Shown: positions 54,090 through 63,448 of the stretch, piece after piece
Layout of the letters: each line of letters opens with the position of its first letter
How positions within the stretch are numbered: position 1 is the first letter of the stretch
NCBI GenBank assembly: GCA_021604505.1
Contig: BQJC01000001.1
Coordinates: 1,068,501 to 1,132,500 of the forward strand
DNA length: 64,000 bases
From: Nitrospinaceae bacterium
GTDB taxonomy: Bacteria; Nitrospinota; Nitrospinia; Nitrospinales; VA-1
Reading direction: 5' to 3'
Program-made: the position numbers and the translations under genes
The notes under the pieces: model-generated
The model's database searches: none
The model's input: the letters and a program-made list of their open reading frames with translations, nothing else
Told to the model about the DNA's origin: nothing

Positions 54090-54104
54090 AGCGCAAGGCG
54101 GGGG

Positions 54105-54422
54105 TCACTCGTCGTATTTCCAGGGTTCCTTGAGGTTGTCCGTGGTCCACACCGTCAAGCCGTCCATGTCTTTATAGATGCCGCGGGTGAAGAAATTAAA
54201 CGGATCGAAGAACCGCACGCCTTTTTCCAAATCCATTTCAAAGCTCACTTTTTCATTTTGCAGGGGGTGGGCTTTGCATTCTTTAAATTTTTCAAAGTCC
54301 ACTTCGGACAGCTTGAAGATCTCATCGATTTTATCTTCGGGGTATTGGCCTGTATCGAGAACTTCTTTGACCACTCCCATAATGGCTCCGACCTTATCTT
54401 TATCCAAATGGTGCATCTTCAT
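54105..54422 (-). CDS. Small hypothetical protein at end of nuo operon
   Basis: A 105-residue soluble protein with no family I recognise. I start it at ATG 54422 (MKMHHLDKD); the longer frame overlaps the nuoN end. It is charged and helical, with an aromatic-rich end (FFDPFNFFTRGIYKDMDGLTVW). It lies 90 nt beyond the nuoN stop on the same strand and may be co-transcribed with the nuo genes. Confidence 0.5.
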   Translation of the reverse strand: MKMHHLDKDKVGAIMGVVKEVLDTGQYPEDKIDEIFKLSEVDFEKFKECKAHPLQNEKVSFEMDLEKGVRFFDPFNFFTRGIYKDMDGLTVWTTDNLKEPWKYDE

Positions 54423-54512
54423 AGGAAAATCACTCTTGCTAAATCGTGTTGGTTTTTCAGCGAATAGGGGGATTATACCGCAGGAACCACACGCCGCCAA
54501 CCCCTAGTTGAT

Positions 54513-55949
54513 CTAGGGGTGGGCGAGGGAAATGATGGGGTCCGGGAAAATTCCCAGTTCGAGAGTGCCGATGACGGCCACGGCGACCACGAACAAGGTG
54601 ATGGGGGACGCGCTGATTTTGAATTCGCCGACGGGGTCTTTCATGTACATGAACACGACCACCTTCAAATAGTAATAGAAGGAGATGGCGCTGTTTAGAA
54701 CCGCGATCACCACGAGATAAATATAACCTTCGCTGATAGCGGCGCTGAAAATATAAAATTTGGCCACGAAACCCGCAAACGGCGGCAGTCCCCCAAGAGA
54801 AAGCAGGAAAATGGTCATGCTCAAAGCCAGCATCGGATGCTTGAACCCCAACCCCGAATAACCTTCGATTTCCAGGTTCTCGTTTCCCTTCTTTCCGAGA
54901 ATGATGACAATGCCAAACGCTCCGAAAATCATGAACGTATAGGCAAGCATGTAAAATAAAAGACTGGCGCTTCCCAGGGAATTTTTCACCATGATGGCGA
55001 TCAGGATGTAGCCCACATGAGACACGCTGGAATAAGCCAACAGACGCTTGATATTGGTCTGCATGATAGCGCCCAGGTTGCCGATGAACATCGTCAAAAC
55101 CGCAATCACATAAAGCAGGGTTTCCCAGGCAGATGAAACATCAGGCAGGGCTTCGGCGAATATTCTGAAGAAAGCCGCAAACGCCGCCGCTTTCGGACCC
55201 ACCGCCATGAACGCCGTGACCGGCGAGGGAGCGCCCTCGTAGACATCCGGAGCCCACATATGAAACGGAACCGAAGCCACCTTGAATCCGAAGCCGATCA
55301 CCAGGAAAACCACGCCCATCACCATGAGGGGCTCGGAATTCACACTACCGGATTTGATCAGCGCCGCAATTTTAAGCATGTTGGTCGTGCCGGTGGCGCC
55401 GTACATCAGCGCCATACCATACAGAAGAAACCCGGTAGCGAACGCTCCCAACAGGAAATACTTCAGGGAGGCTTCGTTGGACTTGATATCGTTTCTACGG
55501 ATTCCTGCCAGTACATAAAGACAGATGGAAACGATTTCGATTCCCAGAAAAACCATGATCAGGTCGGTGGACGAAGCCAATAGGATCATCCCCACGGTAC
55601 AGAACAAGATCAGAGCGTAATATTCACCCGCTTTGATGCCTTCGCGGTTGTTGAAGTCGATGGAAATCAAAATCGACAGGGCCGAACTGATCGTAAAAAT
55701 CAGGATAAAGAAAATCGAAAGATGATCGACGATGTAACTGTCGTTGAAGGAGTGAGCCGGTAGATTCAGTTTGGCGAAGGCGCTGATGGCGGTCATCAGC
55801 AGGCCCACAAGGCTGACGAAAGCCAGAAGGATTTTGCTTTTTCCGGCAAACAGATCGAGAACCAGAACCCCTATGGCGAAAACGGTCAGCACGAGAACCG
55901 GCGCCAAAGCGATCAGATCAATGGATTCGGGTGCGGCAATGGGTTCCAC
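54513..55949 (-). CDS. nuoN: NADH-quinone oxidoreductase subunit NuoN
   Basis: Antiporter-like membrane subunit of complex I, 478 residues with about 14 hydrophobic helices. The family region VASVPFHMWAPDVYEGAPSPVTAFM carries the conserved Lys and Glu in the proton path, followed by NIKRLLAYSSVSHVGYIL. It is the last gene of the nuo operon, 9 nt from nuoM. Confidence 0.95.
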   Translation of the reverse strand: MEPIAAPESIDLIALAPVLVLTVFAIGVLVLDLFAGKSKILLAFVSLVGLLMTAISAFAKLNLPAHSFNDSYIVDHLSIFFILIFTISSALSILISIDFNNREGIKAGEYYALILFCTVGMILLASSTDLIMVFLGIEIVSICLYVLAGIRRNDIKSNEASLKYFLLGAFATGFLLYGMALMYGATGTTNMLKIAALIKSGSVNSEPLMVMGVVFLVIGFGFKVASVPFHMWAPDVYEGAPSPVTAFMAVGPKAAAFAAFFRIFAEALPDVSSAWETLLYVIAVLTMFIGNLGAIMQTNIKRLLAYSSVSHVGYILIAIMVKNSLGSASLLFYMLAYTFMIFGAFGIVIILGKKGNENLEIEGYSGLGFKHPMLALSMTIFLLSLGGLPPFAGFVAKFYIFSAAISEGYIYLVVIAVLNSAISFYYYLKVVVFMYMKDPVGEFKISASPITLFVVAVAVIGTLELGIFPDPIISLAHP

Positions 55950-55958
55950 ATCAACTCC

Positions 55959-57530
55959 TTATTGTTTTTTGCCCTGGAGCTTTTTATTCAGTTTGGCCAG
56001 ATCATCCTGCTGGATCAAAGCCGCGTGATGGGTTTCTATTTTTTTTGGCCGGAAATTATCCGGGTCCACTTTGGTGATCAAATGCGTCACCGAGGCGTCA
56101 AAGGTTTTCATAAACGGTTTCGGGTACAGCCCGATCCAGAAAATCAGAATGATCAACGGCACGATGGTGATCATTTCTCGAAGGTTCATGTCCGGCAGTT
56201 TGAAATTCTTGGGATTTTTCAATTCCTGAAACATGACCCGTTGGAACATCCAAAGGATATAGCACGCCGCGAAGATGACCCCGCTGGTGGCCAGGGCCGC
56301 CCACATTCCGTTGATCTGAAAGATTCCCAGAAGGATCAAAAATTCGCCGACGAAGCCGTTCATTCCCGGCAGGCCGATCGACGACAAGGCGACGATCATG
56401 AAACAGATCGCGTATTTCGGCATCACCTTCGCCAGCCCGCCGAATTCAGAAATCTGCCGGGTGTGCCGGCGGTCATAAATCATCCCCACCAAAAGGAAGA
56501 GGGCCCCCGTGCTGATTCCATGATTGATGTTTTGCAGGAGCGCGCCTTGCATTCCATAATGATTAAAAGCAAAAATCCCCAGCATGACAAACCCCAGATG
56601 GCTGACGCTGGAATAGGCCACCAGTTTTTTCAAATCCTCCTGGACCAGGGAGACCAGCGCGCCATAAATAATTCCGATGATGGCCAGAATGGCGATAAAA
56701 GGCAGAAACTCATTGCTGGCGTGGGGAAACATGGGCAGATTGAACCGAAAAAACCCATAGGTTCCCATTTTCAACAGGACCCCGGCAAGAATCACGCTTC
56801 CCGCCGTGGGCGCTTCCACATGGGCGTCCGGCAGCCAGGTGTGGAAAGGAAACATGGGGACCTTGATCGCAAACGCCAGGAAAAAAGCCACAAAAAGCCA
56901 TTTCTGCACGTCCAGTGGGGCATTGAGGTGTTCCGTGATATACAACAAGTCCGTCGTTGCGACCCCGGTTTGCTCTTTGACGAGGAAATAAATCCAGATG
57001 ATCGCCACCAGCATCAACAGCGATCCCACCGCCGTATAGATGAAAAACTTAATCGCCGCGTAAATGCGCCGCGGGCCGCCCCACACACCGATGATGATGT
57101 ACATCGGCACCAGCTGAAATTCCCAGAACACGTAAAACAGGAACATGTCGAGCGAGATGAACACGCCCAGCATACCGGTGGAAAGCGCCAGCATGGCCAT
57201 CATGTATTCGCGGATGGATTTTTTGACATCCCACGACGCGATGATGGAGATCAATGTGAGAAAGGTGGTCATGACGAACAGGAGCAAAGAGATCCCGTCG
57301 ATTCCCACGTGGTAGCTGACCCCCCAGGAAGAAATCCAGGACGTGGAATACTCGAACTGCATCGCGTGCGTGGTGTTGTCGAAATCGAACCACAATTGCA
57401 GGGACAAAAGAAAATCCGCCGCGGCGAATCCAACAGCAGTCTGTTTGATCTGGCTTTCATTTTCCTTGGGCAGGAAAGCCAGGACGATAGCCCCGACAAG
57501 AGGCAAAAATGTCAAAAAAGTAAGAAACAT
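55959..57530 (-). CDS. nuoM: NADH-quinone oxidoreductase subunit NuoM
   Basis: Proton-pumping membrane subunit, 523 residues, about 14 helices. Landmarks are FFLAFAIKVPMFPFHTWLPDAHVEAPTAGSVILAG and LKKLVAYSSVSHLGFVMLG, the Mrp-antiporter signature. It is 4 nt downstream of nuoL. Length is typical of NuoM. Confidence 0.95.
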   Translation of the reverse strand: MFLTFLTFLPLVGAIVLAFLPKENESQIKQTAVGFAAADFLLSLQLWFDFDNTTHAMQFEYSTSWISSWGVSYHVGIDGISLLLFVMTTFLTLISIIASWDVKKSIREYMMAMLALSTGMLGVFISLDMFLFYVFWEFQLVPMYIIIGVWGGPRRIYAAIKFFIYTAVGSLLMLVAIIWIYFLVKEQTGVATTDLLYITEHLNAPLDVQKWLFVAFFLAFAIKVPMFPFHTWLPDAHVEAPTAGSVILAGVLLKMGTYGFFRFNLPMFPHASNEFLPFIAILAIIGIIYGALVSLVQEDLKKLVAYSSVSHLGFVMLGIFAFNHYGMQGALLQNINHGISTGALFLLVGMIYDRRHTRQISEFGGLAKVMPKYAICFMIVALSSIGLPGMNGFVGEFLILLGIFQINGMWAALATSGVIFAACYILWMFQRVMFQELKNPKNFKLPDMNLREMITIVPLIILIFWIGLYPKPFMKTFDASVTHLITKVDPDNFRPKKIETHHAALIQQDDLAKLNKKLQGKKQ

Positions 57531-57534
57531 ATTT

Positions 57535-59502
57535 TTATAACGCTATGATCAATAATCCGATGAATCCAACCACGATAAAAAGAGCATAATTCCGGACAAA
57601 ACCGGATTGAAACACCTGGGCCTGCTTGCTGAACCAGCCGATGACTTTCGCCACTCCGTTGACGGTCCCGTCGATGCCTTCCGCATCGGCTTTTTTCCAA
57701 AGCAGGACGGAACCGTCCACAGTAGGTTTGACGATCGTTTCATCGTACAACTCATCCACCAGATATTTGTCCCTCACAATCTCATAACCCCATTGACCCT
57801 TGGTGACCAAAGCTGGAAGTTCAGGTTTTTTAACGTAAAAGATATAAGCCAGAACGATGCCGGTGACTCCCACGACGACCGAGAAGGCCATCAGGAACAG
57901 TTCCAGCCAGACGTTGTGTTCCTTTTCCATAAGCAGATGGTCATAAGATGGAGCGTGCTTTCCTGCCTCATGAAGCAGGTGCTTCGAGTGCTCGAGGGAG
58001 GAAGCCAGATCGAAATGCAACACAGGCTCCAGCCAGTTATGCAGGATATGCCATCCATGAATCAGAGGAATTCCCAGTATTCCGCCTCCCACAGCCAGAG
58101 CGGCAAGGATCACCAGCGGCAGGGTCATGATCTTGGGAGACTCGTGCGGATGCACTTCCGGGTCGACCCGCGACTCCCCGTGAAAGGTCATGAACACCAA
58201 ACGGAACATATAAAACGCCGTGAGCAAAGCCGCTGAAATGCCCATTCCCCAAAGGATGACATTGCCGTCCATCAGCGCGTGATAAAGCACCTCGTCCTTA
58301 CTGAAAAAACCGGATAGGGGAGGGATGCCCGCAATGGCCAGAGTGGAAATAAGAAACGTCAAATAGGTGACTGGCATTTGCTCCTTGAGCCCGCCCATCT
58401 TGCGCATGTCCTGTTCGCCGTGAACCCCGTGGATCACGCTTCCGGAACCCAGAAAGAGACAGGCTTTGAAGAACGCGTGCGTCACCATGTGGAAGATGGC
58501 CGCGGTGTACGCTCCCACGCCGCAAGCGAGAAACATGTAGCCGATCTGGCTGCAGGTCGAATAGGCGAGGACGCGTTTGATATCGTATTGCGCCATGCCG
58601 ATGGTCGCCGCGAATATCGCGGTGCCGCCGCCGACGAACGCAACCACCATCATGGTCATGGGTGCCAGATTGAACAGCGTGCTGCATCGGACCACCATGA
58701 ACACGCCGGCGGTGACCATGGTCGCCGCATGGATCAAGGCACTGACCGGAGTCGGGCCTTCCATTGCGTCCGGCAGCCAGGTGTAGAGCGGAATCTGCGC
58801 CGATTTTCCCGTCGCCCCTATAAACAGCAGCATGGTGATGATGGTGATGGCCTCTTCACCATAAATGATTTTCTCCGGCGCCGCATGGAACACGGTAGTG
58901 TAGTCGATGCTTCCAAAGATATCGAAGATGTACATCACTGCCAGGAGAAAGGCGAAGTCTCCCACGCGGTTGACCACGAACGCCTTGGTCCCTGCGTCGC
59001 AGGCCGATTTCTTTTCAAAGTAGTAGCCGATCAGGAAGTAGGAGCAGCAGCCGACGCCCTCCCAGCCGATGAACATGATCAGGAAGTTGTTGCCCATCAC
59101 CAGAAGCAGCATGGCGAACATGAACAGGTTCAGGTAGGCGAAGAACCGGTAAAAACTGTATTCCTCGTGCATGTAGCCGATGGAATAGACGTGGATGAGA
59201 AATCCGACCCCGGTGACGAAGGTCATCATCACCAGAGATAACTGATCGACTTGAAAACCGAATTCGACCGTGAAGTCTCCCGCCACCATCCATTGGAAAA
59301 TAACCTGCTCAAAGACCGCATCGTGTCCCGGAAGCAGGAGAAAACCGACCAATACGAGCAATGTGGTTAAAAACGACAGGCCTACGGACGCACAGGCAAT
59401 CAGTCCCACCAGTCGCTTTCCGATCTTCAGACCGAAGAAGCCGTTGATGATGGACCCGATCAACGGGAACAGAGGTATCAGCCAGGTTAGCTTTAACAGC
59501 AT
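57535..59502 (-). CDS. nuoL: NADH-quinone oxidoreductase subunit NuoL
   Basis: Largest antiporter-like subunit of complex I, 655 residues. The N-terminal helices are followed by GWEGVGCCSYFLIGYYF, the proton-channel motif AQIPLYTWLPDAMEGPTPVSALIHAATMV and DIKRVLAYSTCSQIGYMFLA. The C-terminal lateral helix region (about 540-655) is present. It lies 10 nt downstream of nuoK. Confidence 0.95.
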   Translation of the reverse strand: MLLKLTWLIPLFPLIGSIINGFFGLKIGKRLVGLIACASVGLSFLTTLLVLVGFLLLPGHDAVFEQVIFQWMVAGDFTVEFGFQVDQLSLVMMTFVTGVGFLIHVYSIGYMHEEYSFYRFFAYLNLFMFAMLLLVMGNNFLIMFIGWEGVGCCSYFLIGYYFEKKSACDAGTKAFVVNRVGDFAFLLAVMYIFDIFGSIDYTTVFHAAPEKIIYGEEAITIITMLLFIGATGKSAQIPLYTWLPDAMEGPTPVSALIHAATMVTAGVFMVVRCSTLFNLAPMTMMVVAFVGGGTAIFAATIGMAQYDIKRVLAYSTCSQIGYMFLACGVGAYTAAIFHMVTHAFFKACLFLGSGSVIHGVHGEQDMRKMGGLKEQMPVTYLTFLISTLAIAGIPPLSGFFSKDEVLYHALMDGNVILWGMGISAALLTAFYMFRLVFMTFHGESRVDPEVHPHESPKIMTLPLVILAALAVGGGILGIPLIHGWHILHNWLEPVLHFDLASSLEHSKHLLHEAGKHAPSYDHLLMEKEHNVWLELFLMAFSVVVGVTGIVLAYIFYVKKPELPALVTKGQWGYEIVRDKYLVDELYDETIVKPTVDGSVLLWKKADAEGIDGTVNGVAKVIGWFSKQAQVFQSGFVRNYALFIVVGFIGLLIIAL

Positions 59503-59512
59503 GCGGTTCCCT

Positions 59513-59815
59513 TTACCACTTTAGTATATTGAATTCGTCGAGATTGACGGTCGGTTTATTTCGAAACATAGAGATAACGATGGCGAGACCCACTGAAACC
59601 TCCGCGGCGGCCACACACATGACCATGAAGCTGAAGATTTGACCGTCCTGCTGGTTCATATAGCGGTCAAAACCGATCAGCGAGATGTTCACCGCGTTCA
59701 ACATGATTTCAATGGACATGAATACCACGATTGCGTTTCTGCGGACGAGAACCCCCAGAACTCCTATGGTGAAGAGGATCGCGCTTAAAATAAGATAATG
59801 TGATAAATCAGCCAT
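59513..59815 (-). CDS. nuoK: NADH-quinone oxidoreductase subunit NuoK
   Basis: Small three-helix membrane subunit, 100 residues. The conserved Glu residues in [19 protein letters not shown] and [16 protein letters not shown] belong to the proton path. It lies 6 nt from nuoJ. Confidence 0.95.
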   Translation of the reverse strand: MADLSHYLILSAILFTIGVLGVLVRRNAIVVFMSIEIMLNAVNISLIGFDRYMNQQDGQIFSFMVMCVAAAEVSVGLAIVISMFRNKPTVNLDEFNILKW

Positions 59816-59821
59816 TCAAAT

Positions 59822-60328
59822 TCAATCCAATTTGGTCTTTGCCAACACCACCGCGCCCACCATGGCGGCCAAAAGCAGCACGGACGCTACCTCAAAGGGA
59901 AGCACGAAATCCGTGAACAGGGATTCGCCCACACTGGCCGCCGTACCGAACGTGTCCGGAACCTTTGCGGGAGCATTAAAATCTGTTTCCAGAATCACGT
60001 CGATGATTTTATACAACGCGCCCAACATCAAAAAACCGGTGGTCACCGATAAAAACGTATTTCTTTGCCGCGATCTCCATTCCTCAGCATCGCTCTTCAG
60101 GTTGAGGAGCATGATCACGAACATGAACAGAACCATGATCGCCCCTGCATAAATGATGATCTGTAAGATGGCGATAAAATGCGCTTGCGTGATGGCAAAG
60201 ATCCCCGCCAGACCCAGCATCATACCGATCAGGCAGATGGCTGAATTGATGGGGCTTTTATTAAACACCACTCCCAGTGCAAGAATGACGCACAGTATGG
60301 CGATGGGATAAAAAATCAATAATTCCAT
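59822..60328 (-). CDS. nuoJ: NADH-quinone oxidoreductase subunit NuoJ
   Basis: Membrane subunit of 168 residues with five hydrophobic helices. The signature is QIIIYAGAIMVLFMFVIMLLN. It overlaps the nuoI end by 13 nt, indicating translational coupling. Confidence 0.94.
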   Translation of the reverse strand: MELLIFYPIAILCVILALGVVFNKSPINSAICLIGMMLGLAGIFAITQAHFIAILQIIIYAGAIMVLFMFVIMLLNLKSDAEEWRSRQRNTFLSVTTGFLMLGALYKIIDVILETDFNAPAKVPDTFGTAASVGESLFTDFVLPFEVASVLLLAAMVGAVVLAKTKLD

Positions 60329-60885
60329 TTGGCGTACATATTGCGGGTGAAATCGATTCGATCCTGCAGCTCTGCGACCGGAGTCAAGAGTTGCTCGAGG
60401 TTGTATTTCATTTTTTTCCGGTCGAGCATGGAAATTTCACAATCATTGCTCATGAAAATCGCTTCTTCCGGGCAGGCTTCTTCACAGTTTCCACAGAAAA
60501 TGCAAACCGCATAATCGATGGTGAATTCTGCCGGCCAGCGCTCGACTTCATTTTGCTTGCCGCTGTTTTCAGCGGGGATGATGTCGATACAGTAAGCCGG
60601 GCAGGCGATTTCGCACAACCCGCAGGCCACGCAATAAGGCGTTCCATCTTCTTTCATGGGCAAAACGGGCCGGCCCCGGTAAGCGATGGGGTAATCCACC
60701 ATTTCTTCCGGGTAATACACCGTGAAAATTTCCCGTTCCTTTTTCTTTCCCAGGAAAAACGGAATGAAGCCGAACATATTTACAAAAAAATGCCGTGAGG
60801 TGATGTACATCCCCCGGATAATTTCAGGAAGATAAGATCTTTCCCACCATGTCAATTTGACATTGCGGTTTACATAATAAGCCAT
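60316..60885 (-). CDS. nuoI: NADH-quinone oxidoreductase subunit NuoI
   Basis: Peripheral iron-sulfur subunit of 189 residues carrying clusters N6a and N6b. The two ferredoxin motifs are CVACGLCEIACP and CIFCGNCEEACP. The N-terminal region (PEIIRGMYITSRHF) is the membrane-side helix. It lies about 13 nt downstream of nuoH. Confidence 0.95.
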   Translation of the reverse strand: MAYYVNRNVKLTWWERSYLPEIIRGMYITSRHFFVNMFGFIPFFLGKKKEREIFTVYYPEEMVDYPIAYRGRPVLPMKEDGTPYCVACGLCEIACPAYCIDIIPAENSGKQNEVERWPAEFTIDYAVCIFCGNCEEACPEEAIFMSNDCEISMLDRKKMKYNLEQLLTPVAELQDRIDFTRNMYAKWNY

Positions 60886-60898
60886 GGCAACCTCCTTT

Positions 60899-61975
60899 TT
60901 ATTGAAGCGCCAGAATGACTATCCCGGTAACAACGATGTTTGCCAGGGATAGGGGCAATAATATTTTCCAGCCCAGTTTCATGATCTGATCATAGCGGAA
61001 CCGTGGCAGGGTCCAGCGGATGGTCATCTGAAACCAGATGAAGAAAATCACTTTGGCGAAAAACACACCGATATGGATTAGCATGACGATGAGGTTTGCG
61101 CCGGTGGTGCCTAAAAAGTCGAATAATGAAATCAAACCGGCGGTGGTCACGAAAGGGATGTGCCAGGCGCCAAAAAACAGAATCGTCACGATGGCCCCGA
61201 TGGTCACCATCTCAATAAACTCCGCCATGAAGAACATGCCAAACTTCAGACCGCTGTATTCCGTAAAATATCCGGCAACCAGTTCTGATTCCGCTTCCGG
61301 AGCGTCAAAAGGAATTCGCTTGTTTTCAGCGATGGATGCGGCCAGAAACATGAAAAACCCTAACGGTTGCAGAAAAATTCCCCAGCGGAAAAAGTCTTCC
61401 TGAATGGCTCCGATCTCTGTCAGCCGCATTGAGCTGTACACCATGAGAACGCCGATGATGGTCAAACCCATCGTCACTTCGTAGGAAACCATCTGCGATG
61501 CGGTTCGCATGGACCCCAAAAGCGACCAGTTGTTATTGGAACTCCATCCGGCGACCACATAACCATAAGTGGCGATCGATGCGATGGCGAAAACAAACAG
61601 CAGGCCCACATCCAGATCCGAAACGACCAGGTTCACTTCCTTGCCGAACAGGTCGTAAACTCCGCCAAATGGAACCACGGCAAAAGTGAGAATCGCCGGA
61701 ATGAGGGCAATGATCGGACTGAGGGTATGCAACATTCGATTAGCGCCATCAGGAATGAAATCTTCCTTGGTGAACATTTTTAAAGCGTCGGCAATCGCAT
61801 GAAACAAACCGAGCGCCGTGAAGCCTAAAATATCCGCCCGATTGGCGCCAATCCGGTCCTGCATGATGGCGCTTTGCTTACGCTCGACCCAGGTGAGAAC
61901 CGGAGCGAAAAAGCCCACGGTAATCGCAAGGATAAAGAGTATTTTAACGAGAGTGATTAATAAGTCGACAATCAT
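60899..61975 (-). CDS. nuoH: NADH-quinone oxidoreductase subunit NuoH
   Basis: Quinone-site membrane subunit of 358 residues with eight helices. The conserved loops WVERKQSAIMQDRIGANRA and AENKRIPFDAPEAESELVAGY, and the later IWFQMTIRWTLPRFRYDQ, are intact. It lies 9 nt downstream of nuoC; nuoD, nuoE, nuoF and nuoG are not between them. Confidence 0.96.
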   Translation of the reverse strand: MIVDLLITLVKILFILAITVGFFAPVLTWVERKQSAIMQDRIGANRADILGFTALGLFHAIADALKMFTKEDFIPDGANRMLHTLSPIIALIPAILTFAVVPFGGVYDLFGKEVNLVVSDLDVGLLFVFAIASIATYGYVVAGWSSNNNWSLLGSMRTASQMVSYEVTMGLTIIGVLMVYSSMRLTEIGAIQEDFFRWGIFLQPLGFFMFLAASIAENKRIPFDAPEAESELVAGYFTEYSGLKFGMFFMAEFIEMVTIGAIVTILFFGAWHIPFVTTAGLISLFDFLGTTGANLIVMLIHIGVFFAKVIFFIWFQMTIRWTLPRFRYDQIMKLGWKILLPLSLANIVVTGIVILALQ

Positions 61976-61984
61976 TCTTTAGCT

Positions 61985-62470
61985 TTAATTGAGCGGCCCG
62001 ATCAACGGTTGCCGCTTATTGATGGGGTAATCCTTGCGCAGAGGATGCCCTTTAAACCCTTCATATAATAGGATACGGCTCAAATTCGGATGATCCTGAA
62101 ACTTGATACCGTACATATCCCAAACTTCCCGTTCGTACCAGTTGGCGGTATGCCATAAGGGAGTGAGGGACACAACCTTACAATCCTTCTCATCCACCGG
62201 GATCTTGACCCGGAAACGCGAATTGTTTTTTAAAGAGTACAAATGATAAACCACCTCGAACCGTTGGGGCTTTTTCTTGAAGTAATCGACGGCCGTCAGG
62301 TCCATTAAAAAATTAAACACCAGGTCCGGGTCGTCCCGCAGAAATTGAAAAAGCTCCAGCGTCCGTTCATTTTTAACGGTGACGGTCTGGTCGCCGCGAA
62401 AGTTATGCGAATCGATGACCAGTTCCCCAAATTTGGATTTAACTTTATCTATAATTTCAGTATTTGCCAT
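61985..62470 (-). CDS. nuoC: NADH-quinone oxidoreductase subunit NuoC
   Basis: Hydrophilic subunit of 161 residues. The motifs WYEREVWDMYGIKFQDHPNLSRIL and GHPLRKDYPI are diagnostic. It is not fused to NuoD, unlike in E. coli. It follows nuoA by 24 nt; nuoB is missing from its usual place between them. Confidence 0.95.
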   Translation of the reverse strand: MANTEIIDKVKSKFGELVIDSHNFRGDQTVTVKNERTLELFQFLRDDPDLVFNFLMDLTAVDYFKKKPQRFEVVYHLYSLKNNSRFRVKIPVDEKDCKVVSLTPLWHTANWYEREVWDMYGIKFQDHPNLSRILLYEGFKGHPLRKDYPINKRQPLIGPLN

Positions 62471-62494
62471 GGTTTAAATCCGGTTGCCGGTTTA

Positions 62495-62851
62495 TTATTC
62501 CCAGTCGAGTCCGCCGCGCTTCCAGACATAAAGCAGTCCGACGCCGAGAATGATTATAAAAAGCAACATTTCAATCAACCCAAACAGTCCCAGCCGTTTG
62601 AACAGGATGGCCCAGGGGAAGAAGAATACGGCTTCGATATCGAACAAGACGAATAAAACCGCTACCAGGTAAAACTTGACCGAGAAACGCTGACGCGGAG
62701 AAACGATCTGGCTCTCTCCACATTCAAAGGGTTCCATTTTATCCGCAAAATAGCGCTTAGGACCCAGAACCGACGTCATAAATACCATGCCACCGGCGAT
62801 GCCGATGGCCATGAGCAACATGATTCCGACACCAATGTATTGATCTAACAT
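62495..62851 (-). CDS. nuoA: NADH-quinone oxidoreductase subunit NuoA
   Basis: Three-helix membrane subunit of 118 residues. The loop with MEPFECGE, then RFSVKFYLVAVLFVLFDIEAVF, contains the conserved FECG and DIE motifs near the quinone channel. It is the first gene of the operon; a likely promoter lies about 205 nt upstream. Confidence 0.95.
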   Translation of the reverse strand: MLDQYIGVGIMLLMAIGIAGGMVFMTSVLGPKRYFADKMEPFECGESQIVSPRQRFSVKFYLVAVLFVLFDIEAVFFFPWAILFKRLGLFGLIEMLLFIIILGVGLLYVWKRGGLDWE

Positions 62852-63053
62852 CTCAATCTCCGATGTTGGTATGGAGTCTTAAACGGATGGTCAGGCGGTT
62901 CCTGAATCGAACTTCAGCCCGAATACGAATGCCAGTGGTTTCGTGCGCCCGTTACAAGTCCTTAAAACTCTTAAGAAACAAGGGTAAATAGGACCAGACC
63001 AGGATAACAATGGAGCAGAGGTAGCGTCCAAAACCCACGTAAATAGAGGGGGG
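62852..63053. other. Long 5' leader of the nuo operon
   Basis: About 200 bp between the likely nuo promoter and nuoA. I see no gene or strong hairpin; it may be an untranslated leader. Confidence 0.35.
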
Positions 63054-63083
63054 ATGTTACTCTAAGGGCGTACTTTTTGTCAA
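63054..63083 (-). promoter_or_regulatory. Possible nuo operon promoter
   Basis: TTGACA at 63083-63078, a spacer of 18 nt and TAACAT at 63059-63054 on the minus strand. The -35 is perfect and the -10 is 4 of 6. Confidence 0.35.
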
Positions 63084-63244
63084 TGAAAAAGCGTTTGAAA
63101 TCTCATAATTTCATTCATTTGCAGGAAGGTCTTTCAACACCGAAAATCCCTTCACCGGAGCCGGGAGGAAGAGGTTAAATGGTATTCTGATATTTGGCGG
63201 AGGAGGCACTGCAAAGAAGGCAAAAAACAGGGTAGGGGAGAACG

Positions 63245-63271
63245 AAAAAAGCCGCCTTTCGGCGGCTTTTT
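63245..63271 (-). terminator. Intrinsic terminator of the rRNA operon
   Basis: GCCGCC (63251-63256) and GGCGGC (63261-63266) pair with a 4-nt loop, and flanking A/T runs extend the stem to 11 bp. Six T's follow on the minus strand. It separates 5S from the nuo operon. Confidence 0.85.
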
Positions 63272-63280
63272 AAAAGAAAA

Positions 63281-63396
<116 letters not shown>

Positions 63397-63448
63397 AAAA
63401 TCTGAATTTGGAACAATTGAATTCGTTTGAAGTAAACTGAGAAAAATA

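Noticed and set aside
55962..57548. 528-residue plus-strand frame
   Set aside because: It is the complement of nuoM; its product is dominated by Gln, His, Asp and Arg, as expected for the shadow of a hydrophobic membrane protein gene.
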